51,898 nucleotides of DNA from Pseudomonas cremoricolorata DSM 17059 = NBRC 16634 (GTDB taxonomy: Bacteria; Pseudomonadota; Gammaproteobacteria; Pseudomonadales; Pseudomonadaceae): contig NZ_AUEA01000019.1 in the NCBI RefSeq assembly GCF_000425745.1, positions 1-51,898 of the forward strand. Reading direction: 5' to 3'. The notes beneath the pieces are model-generated. The model had not been told where the DNA came from and searched no databases. It worked only from the letters and a program-made list of their open reading frames with translations. The position numbers and the translations under genes were made by a program. Numbering within the stretch: position 1 is the stretch's first letter; the number at the start of each line of letters is the position of its first letter. Positions 33,041-41,446 of this stretch are shown here, in pieces.

Positions 33041-36000
33041 CTACAGCGCTGAACTGCCCGCACCTGAGGCCTGAGCCACATCCGCGCTGAGTTGCAACAG
33101 CCCCCTCGGCAAGCGGAAGTGCTTGAACGGCTGTTGAGTGATTGGGTTGAAAGCCTTTTGCGCGTTGACCCGGTAGCGCATGACCCCATCCCCGGTCTTG
33201 AAGCTCAAGTCCACGCTGGTCGCGGTCCTCCCATTGAGCGAACCACGACTGAGCAGGCGAAACATTGACCACGGACCGCGGTATTCAAGGCTACTGCTGT
33301 TGCCGTTCTGCCTGAGCAGCGTGAGGTTGCTGCGCACCTGTTGGCCCAGCGTATTGGGCCAGACGATACCGGTAATCTGCCCAGGCCCGTGGGTGTAGGC
33401 AATCAGCTGGCCATCCAGGTCGAGCAGGCTGGTGCGCTGATTCGCGCTCAAGCCCAACGGCTCGATACTCAACTGCACGCTCAGGTTGCCGCGCTGATCG
33501 AAGAAGGTTTCGCGGATGCGTTCGGCCAGCGCCAACTGTTCTATGACATCGCTGCGGATCAGCGACTGCCCCTGCTGCCCGGACTGCAACGCTTCCAGGT
33601 TGTCCTCGAGGAAGAGCTTCAAATACTGCTGATGGAACTGCTGCAGCCGGCCTTTGGGCCCGAAGAACGCTTCGAAGTCATCCAGCGAGGCATCGGGCGC
33701 CCTGGCCGTGAAGGGATAGCGCTCGGCCAGGCGCTGCTGGAAGAAGCTGTACACCTCGCTGTCCCAACGCCGCTCGAGCTCGCGCAGGGCTTCGACATTC
33801 AGTACGCGCGCAGTTTGCTCGGCGACTTTCCTGACCTGATGGTTGATAGGTTCAGGCAGCCCTGTCGCCACTCGCTGCAACGTGCTGAGCGGATCGCTGC
33901 CGGTCATCGAAAAGCGCTGATGCACCGCCTGCAGCGCTGCCTTGCCGCGGTCGGGACTGGTCTGCACGGCCTTGGCGTAGTCGTGAACGGCGCTGATGGC
34001 ACCGACCGTCTCATCGTAGTAGCTCGGCTTTTCAGCGGATGATTGCAACAACCCACTGAGCCCTGCAAACGCGCGCTCAATCGTCGACGCCAGTTGCTGC
34101 TCGACGTCACCGCTGGCCGGCTGCCTCTCGGTCGCGCCCGCCAGTGCCGGTGCGGGCGCCGACAGCGAAGTGTTTTCCTGCACTGTCTCCAGCAAACGTT
34201 GCAACGGCGCCGCCGGCCCGGTCAGTTGCTGGAGAATCGCCACAGCCTGGTCAAGGTCGTGAAAATCAGCGATGGCGAACGCGTTCAAGCCCCGCCGCCA
34301 GCTGTCGATGTAGTCGGCACTGTACAGGCTACGCAGCCGTTCGCTGAGCGCCTGGCGGTCAGCCGTTGAGTAATCCAGTTGCGCGCGCTCACCCAACGCC
34401 CACTGATCGACCATGGCCATCTCCGCGAACTGTCGGCTGCGCGGCTCGAAATACTCCCTGAAACCTTTGGCCGTGAGCATTGGGGCGAGTAGGACACCCT
34501 CCTCCATCCGCACTGATGGAGAAGCCGGCTGGTACACCACATCGAATGCCGGCCCGACTTGCTGACGCAGGTCCAGGCCCCTTTGCAGTTGCTCCTGGGC
34601 CTGTTGCTTGAGGCCTGCGTAGACCCGTTGAGGCAGCGGCACCTGGCGCAACGCCTGCTGCACCTGCACGACCCGTTCGCGGTAGTGCGACAGGTCGGTA
34701 TCGGCGTAGGCCAAGGCATATTGCAGGTGCTGCATGAGATCGCGCTGCAGCTGACCCTGGCCGGGAAACGCCTGCTGCCACTGGCGGGCCATCCAGTCCT
34801 GGACCCACTCGGGGCGCCGGTTGCGCCGATCCTCCAGCATCCGGTAGACCCTCAACGCCGCCATCTGCTGCTCACTACCCGGCGGTGCGGCATTCATGGC
34901 GTCGATCACGCCGCTGGCCAAGGCCGGTAGAAACCGCCGCGAGAGCAGACTCAGATAGGCCTCATCGACACGCGGGCCGATGGCGTGGCCCTGGTACAGG
35001 CCCAGATCAGCGACGGCCGGCCAGGCGGCACGGTAATCACCGAACACTGCGACGGCATCGCGGATCTGATCCAGTGGCTCGAGCAGGTTGCGTCCGGTGG
35101 GGTCGATCTTCTGGTCGACCTGGTAGTGGCTGTACTCACGGCTCTTGGCGAGCACGCTGGCGGCCTTGGCCGCATTGATAGCAAAGTAGTGCTGCCAGCT
35201 GGCGATGACCACGCAGACCGCCAGCCCGCCGACACCCGCGCTGAGCCAGAGCAACTGGCGCTTGCGCCGGGCGACCTTGACGTTGTCTCCCGCCAGGCCG
35301 GCTTCCTGGAGAATGACGCGTCTGAAGGCATGCTGGATGAAATAGGCCAGTGGCTTGGCCGAAGCCTTGCCTTCGCGCAGGGGGCGTTTGGTCTTGTAGG
35401 GCTGCGCGGCCTCGCGAACGAACGCATTGAGCACATCGCCCTGCTGTGCCACCGAGGACCAGTACACGCCACGCACCAGGGCGGGCGTGGTGAAACGGTC
35501 GCTGGCCAGCGTTTCACCCAGAAAGCCCTTCAATATGGGACGCAGACCGGCCAGTTGGGCGTGCAACGAGAACAGGCGCGTGCGCGCCGCTGCACTGCCA
35601 AGTGCGTCGATTCGGTCCAGCACCTGCTCGAACAATTGGCTGATCAACCGCTCGTAGTGAGCGTCATACTCGTCCAGCCAGGCGTCGAAGCTGCCGCCTG
35701 CGTCGAGCTTGAAGGTGAAACCCAGCATGTCCTCTCGCCTGGCTGGCGTAAGACTGCCGTACAACTGGTCGAAACCCTCCAGAAGGTCGAACTTGGTCAA
35801 CACCACATACAGCGGCAGGCGCGAACCCAACCGGCTACTGACCTCATGCAGCCGCGCGCGCAGGACGTGCGCCAGTGCCACCCGTTGCTCAGGACCGCCA
35901 TGCAGCAGTGCCGGTAGGTCGATGGTCAGCAACAGGCCATTGAGCGCACGCTGGCTACGGTTGCTCAGCAACCAGCCCAACAGGTGCTGCCACAATCTTG

Positions 36001-36649
36001 CCGTGGTCGTTGGCGGTAGCGTCGACTCCTCTGCGCCGCGCTGCTCGACGAGCCCCTCCTGACGAATGAAGGCACCGGGCGGATCGATAATCACTGCGTT
36101 ATCGCTGATCCACCAGCCCACTGGATAGGGCAGCGCCTGGGCGTGCTTACCCCGTTTTTGGGCCTTGTCGATGCGCGTCAAGGAAAAGTTCTGATCGCTG
36201 TGATCGATGAACATGCTTTTTCCGGCGCCCTCGTCACCGACCAACAAATACCAGGGCAACCGGTACAACGCGCGGCGACCTCCGGCGTTGTCCAGGTAAT
36301 GTGCCAACCCCTGATCGAGCGCTGTCTGTTGCGCGTCGATCAGGGGCAGCGCCTGGTCAAGCTCAGCGGCGCTCGCCTGCTGGCTCTGCGCCTGCAACCG
36401 GCGAAAGCGCGTGCCGAGCACTACCAGCCAGCCCAGCAGAGGCACCAGTATCAGCAACAGACTCGCCAGGCTGCGATGGGCCATGCTGGCCAACGGTTGC
36501 TGCCCGCGCCAGGTCCACAGCGGGCCGAGCCACCAGATGGCGACGAGCATCAGCAAAGCGCCGAGCACGAGCAGAAGCGGCATCGCCAGACCGATACGCG
36601 TGAGCAGCGGCAGGCCCCAGCGTTTGAGTGGCTTCCACAGTTGATTCAT
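33041..36649 (-). CDS. tssM: T6SS membrane-complex subunit TssM (IcmF)
   Basis: 1202 residues. Two N-terminal hydrophobic helices (about 20-45 and 60-80) and a third near residue 475 anchor it in the inner membrane. The cytoplasmic GTPase-like domain has Walker A GDEGAGKS at 138-145. The large periplasmic C-terminal half, which in TssM contacts TssJ, ends with the DUF1215-like fold. With TssL and TssJ it forms the trans-envelope complex. AAGGAG 5 bp before the ATG fixes the start, and the ATGA overlap with tssA shows translational coupling. Length is normal for the family. Confidence 0.95.
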   Translation of the reverse strand: MNQLWKPLKRWGLPLLTRIGLAMPLLLVLGALLMLVAIWWLGPLWTWRGQQPLASMAHRSLASLLLILVPLLGWLVVLGTRFRRLQAQSQQASAAELDQALPLIDAQQTALDQGLAHYLDNAGGRRALYRLPWYLLVGDEGAGKSMFIDHSDQNFSLTRIDKAQKRGKHAQALPYPVGWWISDNAVIIDPPGAFIRQEGLVEQRGAEESTLPPTTTARLWQHLLGWLLSNRSQRALNGLLLTIDLPALLHGGPEQRVALAHVLRARLHEVSSRLGSRLPLYVVLTKFDLLEGFDQLYGSLTPARREDMLGFTFKLDAGGSFDAWLDEYDAHYERLISQLFEQVLDRIDALGSAAARTRLFSLHAQLAGLRPILKGFLGETLASDRFTTPALVRGVYWSSVAQQGDVLNAFVREAAQPYKTKRPLREGKASAKPLAYFIQHAFRRVILQEAGLAGDNVKVARRKRQLLWLSAGVGGLAVCVVIASWQHYFAINAAKAASVLAKSREYSHYQVDQKIDPTGRNLLEPLDQIRDAVAVFGDYRAAWPAVADLGLYQGHAIGPRVDEAYLSLLSRRFLPALASGVIDAMNAAPPGSEQQMAALRVYRMLEDRRNRRPEWVQDWMARQWQQAFPGQGQLQRDLMQHLQYALAYADTDLSHYRERVVQVQQALRQVPLPQRVYAGLKQQAQEQLQRGLDLRQQVGPAFDVVYQPASPSVRMEEGVLLAPMLTAKGFREYFEPRSRQFAEMAMVDQWALGERAQLDYSTADRQALSERLRSLYSADYIDSWRRGLNAFAIADFHDLDQAVAILQQLTGPAAPLQRLLETVQENTSLSAPAPALAGATERQPASGDVEQQLASTIERAFAGLSGLLQSSAEKPSYYDETVGAISAVHDYAKAVQTSPDRGKAALQAVHQRFSMTGSDPLSTLQRVATGLPEPINHQVRKVAEQTARVLNVEALRELERRWDSEVYSFFQQRLAERYPFTARAPDASLDDFEAFFGPKGRLQQFHQQYLKLFLEDNLEALQSGQQGQSLIRSDVIEQLALAERIRETFFDQRGNLSVQLSIEPLGLSANQRTSLLDLDGQLIAYTHGPGQITGIVWPNTLGQQVRSNLTLLRQNGNSSSLEYRGPWSMFRLLSRGSLNGRTATSVDLSFKTGDGVMRYRVNAQKAFNPITQQPFKHFRLPRGLLQLSADVAQASGAGSSAL

Positions 36650-38106
36650 CGAGACTCCTTGTGCCGATCGGCCAGCATTAGGGGGGTGGCAGACTGCTGA
36701 AGCCGCCGGAATACTTCAGGTTCCCAGGCACTGGCAGTGGTGTGCTGCATGAGGTGTGCGACGTTTGCGAACAGATCCTGAGCCAGCCACGACACGCCGC
36801 GCGCAGCCAGCAGGTCGGCGGCAATCAGCGTGGTGTGGCAGCGCTCTCGGGGCGTTCGAAGCTCGCTCTGCAAGCCTTGTAGTTTGAGCAGCACCGGCTC
36901 GACGCCAGCGCTTTCCAGCTGAGCGACCATCTCCTCGCGCAGGCTTGCGAATTCCTGGGTACCTGGGTCCTGCTCGCACGCCGTCTGTGATGCCTTTAGC
37001 CAGGCCAGACACTGGTCATCCACGAACACGCTGCCGTCGCTGAAACACAGCGCTTGCAGTGCCGGTACGCGCAATACGAACCTGCCCGTCGCGCAGCGGA
37101 TGGCCTCAGCCACCTCGCCCATTGCCAGCCGCGTTGCGGCAGCGGCAGCAAGATAGTTGCCGCGAATCCAATACGGGCAGGCGGTGACGCTTTTTTCGAT
37201 GCGCAGCAGCAATGCTGCGTCGACCGTCGTACCGGCGATAGCCTCTTCGTAGTCACCGACAATGTCCTGCGGCACGGCCATCAGTTCGGTTCGGCTGTCC
37301 TGCCTGGCTTGTGGGGCCGTCTGAATATGTGCCCACAGCCCAAAGCGACGGAGCTGGTAGCCCGTTGGGTCGTAGGGGTCTTGTCGATTGATGAATTCAG
37401 CCATGCCCAGTACGGCGCGACGGGTTTCTCGTTCGTTGCCCAGGGAAATCTGCGGCATCGGGGCGGCAATCGTCTCGAGCGGTGCAGTCGGCTTGCTGGT
37501 TGGGGCACGAAGGCTGGAAGGGGCAGGTTCAACGGCGCCGCTGACAAGCGCCGAATGCTGACCCAGCAGACGCTCCAGGTCGGCCAGAACCGTTGCATTC
37601 AACTGAGCGGTGTCTTGCTGGGACTGCAGGCACCTCAGCCCATCCTGAGCCGTGGCGAGGTGGGTGACGTTGTAGGTGAAGCGGTCCAGCCGTGGCATCG
37701 CGTCGATCAAACGGGTGAGCACCATGCCGACCAGTTTGCGCTTGCCCAGAAAACCGGTAGGGCCCGGTTTTGGATACGCCGTTTCCCAATAGCGCTCGAC
37801 GACACCGGCAAGCAACGCCAGTGTGAGCCCCCAATGCTGCCAGCAGCCGCTACGCAGCCACGCAGCACTCAAATGAGCGACGATGCGCAGATGCTTGCAC
37901 TGATGAACCAGGTACTGGCAGGAGGCTTCTTCGATGTAGGCCCAGTCGATCGACGCTTCCTGCAACCCGCCCAGCTTGACCATCTCCTGGTCGATCGCCT
38001 GGTAGGTCTCATCCTCTACATCGAACAGGCCAGCCGGTGCCAGGGGATCGACAGGCGCCAGCAATCGAACCAGCTCCTCCCCTGCGCCCGGCGCTACCAG
38101 CGACAT
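36646..38106 (-). CDS. tssA: T6SS protein TssA (ImpA N-terminal family)
   Basis: 486 residues. The ImpA_N domain occupies about residues 14-135 (PVDPLAPAGLFDVEDETYQAID... and YWETAYPKP). It is followed by a variable linker and a long C-terminal helical part rich in Ala/Leu. TssA proteins cap or prime the growing sheath and baseplate. The gene overlaps tagO by 13 bp and tssM by 4 bp in a tagO-tssA-tssM operon. The long form without an obvious short C-terminal ring domain suggests the TssA2-like (VasJ) class, but that is tentative. Confidence 0.88.
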   Translation of the reverse strand: MSLVAPGAGEELVRLLAPVDPLAPAGLFDVEDETYQAIDQEMVKLGGLQEASIDWAYIEEASCQYLVHQCKHLRIVAHLSAAWLRSGCWQHWGLTLALLAGVVERYWETAYPKPGPTGFLGKRKLVGMVLTRLIDAMPRLDRFTYNVTHLATAQDGLRCLQSQQDTAQLNATVLADLERLLGQHSALVSGAVEPAPSSLRAPTSKPTAPLETIAAPMPQISLGNERETRRAVLGMAEFINRQDPYDPTGYQLRRFGLWAHIQTAPQARQDSRTELMAVPQDIVGDYEEAIAGTTVDAALLLRIEKSVTACPYWIRGNYLAAAAATRLAMGEVAEAIRCATGRFVLRVPALQALCFSDGSVFVDDQCLAWLKASQTACEQDPGTQEFASLREEMVAQLESAGVEPVLLKLQGLQSELRTPRERCHTTLIAADLLAARGVSWLAQDLFANVAHLMQHTTASAWEPEVFRRLQQSATPLMLADRHKESR

Positions 38107-38720
38107 GTCTTGCGCGCCTGGTCGATGAGCGGGTCAAGCCCTTGTGCGTCGAACACCAAGCCCTCGACGCTGGGGTGATCGCCCTCCACCTGGATCCGGT
38201 GAGCACCGATCAGTTGCCTGATTTGCTCGATACCTGGCAAACCGCGACCGCCATCGAGTACCTGGCCGTTCTCCATGACCTGCCATGGCGTTGGGTGGGT
38301 GGCCCGGCGCTCACTCTGCAGGCGCACCACGACCCGCCCGACATCGAGGGGCTGACCAAGGACCAACTGCAGTCTGGAAATGTTCTGCACACAGCTGATG
38401 ACCAGGTACGCAGAGGGCGTTGCGATAGCGGGCGCGGATATCAGCAAGCCCTCTGGCTCGGCGCTGAGATGAAAGGTGAGGTCATCTGCCTTTCGACGGG
38501 CCTCATGAGCCATCACCCGACGCCAGGTAGGAGAGTCCTGCTCTGGCGCGGACCATTTCATTCGGTCCAGGCGAGCCGGGGTGCCGGCAGACTTGTCGAA
38601 ACATGCCAGACGCTCAAGGTTCGACACGATGTTTGCACAGTCTTGAACAGCGTATGCGGATAGCGGCAGACAACTGAGTAGCAGGAATAGACCTGCGCCA
38701 TATGTATTCCGAGCGTTCAC
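38094..38720 (-). CDS. tagO: T6SS-associated protein TagO/VasI
   Basis: 208 residues with a signal peptide (GLFLLLSCLPLSAYA) followed by the motif CANIVSNLERLACFD, the family mark just after the cleavage site. The rest is a beta-rich periplasmic domain with LVISCVQNISRLQLVLG. The start is GTG at 38720 with GGGAAG about 11 bp upstream. TagO/VasI members are accessory periplasmic proteins; the exact role in assembly is not settled. It is the first gene of the - arm and faces the AT-rich control region. Confidence 0.82.
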   Translation of the reverse strand: MNARNTYGAGLFLLLSCLPLSAYAVQDCANIVSNLERLACFDKSAGTPARLDRMKWSAPEQDSPTWRRVMAHEARRKADDLTFHLSAEPEGLLISAPAIATPSAYLVISCVQNISRLQLVLGQPLDVGRVVVRLQSERRATHPTPWQVMENGQVLDGGRGLPGIEQIRQLIGAHRIQVEGDHPSVEGLVFDAQGLDPLIDQARKTCRW

Positions 38721-39025
38721 GGCAAACTACTTCCCTTTTCCTACACTTATTTAGCCATGCACAGACTTGCGCACCCCTCACTGAGTGCACCCCTTGCCTG
38801 CAAACTGGCGAAATCCTAGACCATCAAAACAACTGACCACAAATAAATATTTCGTTGCACTTTCTTTCTCGACGAACCAACTCTTCCCAATGCAGTTTTA
38901 AAAAAGAAATTCGCCCTACCAGACGACACTAGCGAACCTAAACTTCGAGAGAAATTTCCTACAGATTATTGTAGGAAACTTATAACTTCCGCGGAAACTT
39001 CCTACAGCTCAAGGAGAGACTTTTG
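38721..39025. promoter_or_regulatory. AT-rich divergent promoter region of the T6SS cluster
   Basis: About 305 bp between tagO and tssB, visibly AT-richer than the flanking genes. An inverted repeat TTTCCTACA (38955-38963) / TGTAGGAAA (38970-38978) has 9-base arms and a 6-base spacer. The half-site TTCCTACAG recurs at 38999-39007, 43 bp after its first copy, and a perfect TTCCGCGGAA palindrome lies at 38987-38996. No clear sigma-54 (GG-N10-GC) element was seen. AAGGAG at 39011-39016 is the tssB ribosome-binding site. The AT-richness would suit MvaT/H-NS-type silencing; that is inference. Confidence 0.65.
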
Positions 39026-39553
39026 ATGGCCAAGAACCTAGGCTCAGTCGCCCCCAAGGAACGTATAAACATAAAATACGTACCCGCCACTGGCGACGAG
39101 CAGGCCGAGATAGAGCTGCCACACAAGGTATTGGTGCTGGGCGACTTCGGCCTCAACGACCACCGTGCGCTGGAAGACCGTCCGGTGATGCGCATTGATA
39201 AACACACGTTCAACAACGTGCTGAGCGATGCCGAGGTCAGTCTGGCCATGTCGGTGCCTTCGATGCTCAATCCCGCTCCAGGCGCGGAACTGGCCGTAGC
39301 CTTGCAATTCAGGTCGATCAGCGACTTCGGACCCGATCGAATCGCCCGTCAGGTGCCCGAGCTGAACAAGCTGCTGGAGCTGCGCGAAGCCTTGGTCGCA
39401 CTCAAAGGCCCGCTGGGCAACGCCCCCGCCTTTCGCAAACAGTTACAGCACCTGCTGAGCAACGAGCAGGCGCGCAAGCAGCTCGCCGAAGAACTGGAGC
39501 TGGCGCTAGAAGCGCCAAATGAAGATCAAGACAACGGAGAGTCCCATGCCTGA
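39026..39553 (+). CDS. tssB: T6SS contractile sheath small subunit TssB (VipA)
   Basis: 175 residues. It begins with the family-typical GSVAPKERINIKYVP and has LPHKVLVLGDFG and an FNNVLSDAEVSLAMSVP segment. The C-terminal helix contains LKGPLGNAPAFRKQLQHLLSNE. TssB and TssC copolymerise into the contractile sheath around the Hcp tube. AAGGAG is 9 bp upstream of the ATG. It is the first gene of the + arm and overlaps tssC by 8 bp. Confidence 0.96.
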   Translation: MAKNLGSVAPKERINIKYVPATGDEQAEIELPHKVLVLGDFGLNDHRALEDRPVMRIDKHTFNNVLSDAEVSLAMSVPSMLNPAPGAELAVALQFRSISDFGPDRIARQVPELNKLLELREALVALKGPLGNAPAFRKQLQHLLSNEQARKQLAEELELALEAPNEDQDNGESHA

Positions 39554-41036
39554 ACAGAACACCATTCCCGTGGCTGTTGATACCACTATCGACACAATTG
39601 GCAATGCCAGCCTGCTCGAACGAATCATGGCAGAAACCAAACTGGTGCCGGCGCAAGAGGGATACCAGGTCGCCAGGCAGGGCGTCCTGGCATTTATTTC
39701 GGAAATCCTCAAAAGTGATGATCCAGATCAACTGATAAACAAACATCGTGTCGATCAGATGATCGCCGAAGTGGATCGCGTGCTGGGCAAGCAAATGGAT
39801 GCGATCTTGCATCATTCTGAGTTTCAGCGCCTTGAGAGCTCCTGGCGCAGCCTCAAACTTCTGGTCGATCGCACGGATTTTCGAGAAAACATCAAGCTTG
39901 AACTTCTGCACGTCAGCAAAGAGGACCTTCTCGACGACTTCGACAATGCTGCGGATATTACCTGCAGCGGAATGTACAAGCATGTTTACAGCGCAGGCTA
40001 TGGCCAGTTCGGTGGCGAACCCGTCGCCGCCATGCTGGGCAATTATGACTTCGGCCCCTCGTCGCCTGACATCAAACTGCTGAACTACATGGCGTCGGTA
40101 GGCGCCATGTCCCACGCGCCGTTTCTGACGGCCTCGTCTCCCGAGTTCTTCAACCTGAGCAGCTTCGAAGAGCTGCCCAACCTCAAGGAGATCAAAGACA
40201 TCTTCGCCGGGCCGCGTCATGCCAAGTGGCGCGCTTTCCGTGAGAGCGAGGATGCACGCCACGTGGCATTGACCGGGCCGCGTTTCATGCTGCGCTCGGC
40301 CTATCACCCTCAGGAGCAGCCCGTCACCAGCTTCAACTATCAGGAAGACATCGCGGGTCGTCACGACAACTACCTGTGGGGCAATTCGGCCTTCCTGCTG
40401 ACCAGTTGCATCAACGACAGCTTTGCCCGCTATCGCTGGTGCCCGAACATCATCGGCCCGCAATCAGGCGGCGCCGTCGAAGACCTGCCGGTGCATTTGT
40501 ATGAATCCCTGGGGCAGTTGCAGGCCAAGATCCCCACCGAGGTGTTGATTTCCGATCGCAAGGAATTCGAGCTGGCCGAAGAAGGCTTCATCGCGCTGAC
40601 CATGCGCAAGGACAGTGACAACGCCGCATTCTTCTCTGCCAACTCGGTACAGAAGCCGAAAAACTTTCCCAAGACCCCTGAGGGTTTTCAGGCGCAGACC
40701 AACTACAAGCTCGGCACACAGCTGCCCTACCTCTTCATCGTCAACCGCCTGGCCCACTACATCAAGGTGCTCCAGCGCGAGCAGATCGGCAGCTGGAAGG
40801 AGCGTCGCGATCTTGAGTCAGAGCTCAACAAATGGATCAAGCAGTACGTTGCAGACCAGGAAAACCCCTCTGCCGACGTGCGCAGCCGACGACCACTGCG
40901 CGCCGCCAGGGTCGAGGTAGCGGATGTCGCCGGTGACCCAGGTTGGTACCAGGTGTCGCTCACCGTTCGTCCCCACTTCAAGTACATGGGGGCCAACTTC
41001 GAGATCTCTCTCGTCGGGCGGTTAGACGCGCAATGA
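39546..41036 (+). CDS. tssC: T6SS contractile sheath large subunit TssC (VipB)
   Basis: 496 residues, normal length. Conserved segments are SSWRSLKLLVDRTDFRENIKLE, GGEPVAAMLGNYDFG, SEDARHVALTGPRFMLR, the NYLWGNSAFLL segment and the terminal HFKYMGANFEISLVGRLD. The start at 39546 (MPEQNT) has GGAG 6 bp upstream; an earlier ATG at 39519 lacks one. Its end overlaps tssE by 4 bp (ATGA). Confidence 0.96.
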   Translation: MPEQNTIPVAVDTTIDTIGNASLLERIMAETKLVPAQEGYQVARQGVLAFISEILKSDDPDQLINKHRVDQMIAEVDRVLGKQMDAILHHSEFQRLESSWRSLKLLVDRTDFRENIKLELLHVSKEDLLDDFDNAADITCSGMYKHVYSAGYGQFGGEPVAAMLGNYDFGPSSPDIKLLNYMASVGAMSHAPFLTASSPEFFNLSSFEELPNLKEIKDIFAGPRHAKWRAFRESEDARHVALTGPRFMLRSAYHPQEQPVTSFNYQEDIAGRHDNYLWGNSAFLLTSCINDSFARYRWCPNIIGPQSGGAVEDLPVHLYESLGQLQAKIPTEVLISDRKEFELAEEGFIALTMRKDSDNAAFFSANSVQKPKNFPKTPEGFQAQTNYKLGTQLPYLFIVNRLAHYIKVLQREQIGSWKERRDLESELNKWIKQYVADQENPSADVRSRRPLRAARVEVADVAGDPGWYQVSLTVRPHFKYMGANFEISLVGRLDAQ

Positions 41037-41443
41037 GTGGATTGTTCGATCGCCTGACTGCAGATCAGTCAGCCTGCCGGAAAGCCTCACGGCAGGAAAA
41101 CGCCAGCCACAAGTTCGCCATTATCAAACGCCATCTCGAAACGTTGCTCAATGCCCGCCAGGGGTGCTCGCAGAGCAGCCCTGATCTGGGACTGCAGGAC
41201 TTCAACGGGCATGACGGCAGCAGCGGCGAATTGCTGCAGCAGATCAGCGCCGACATTCGCCGCACGATCCAGCGCTTCGAGCCACGCATTCAGGTAAATG
41301 CGCTCAAGGCTGTGCCCGATTGCCATGCGCCCCAGGAGCTGCATTTCAGGCTGGACTGCCAGGTTCAGGTCAACGACCAAGCCGAGCAGCTCGACCTGGA
41401 TCTGCTGGTCAACGGCCATAGCCGTCATACCCGAGTGAGGTGA
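41033..41443 (+). CDS. tssE: T6SS baseplate protein TssE (gp25-like)
   Basis: 136 residues. It begins SGLFDRL and has the helical segment IIKRHLETLLNARQGCSQSSPDLGLQDFN, then IRRTIQRFEPRI and a terminal beta hairpin with DLDLLVNGHS. This is the short gp25/TssE fold that forms the baseplate wedge with TssF, TssG and TssK. The ATG overlaps the tssC stop, and tssF starts 3 bp after its stop. Confidence 0.9.
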   Translation: MSGLFDRLTADQSACRKASRQENASHKFAIIKRHLETLLNARQGCSQSSPDLGLQDFNGHDGSSGELLQQISADIRRTIQRFEPRIQVNALKAVPDCHAPQELHFRLDCQVQVNDQAEQLDLDLLVNGHSRHTRVR

Positions 41444-41446
41444 GGG

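Noticed and set aside
32793..33074. 93-codon + strand frame between the DMT transporter and tssM
   Set aside because: No ribosome-binding site, no domain, and it runs into the antisense of tssM.
38721..39025. Sigma-54 promoter for the T6SS operons
   Set aside because: No GG-N10-GC element with a good -24/-12 match was found on either strand by eye.
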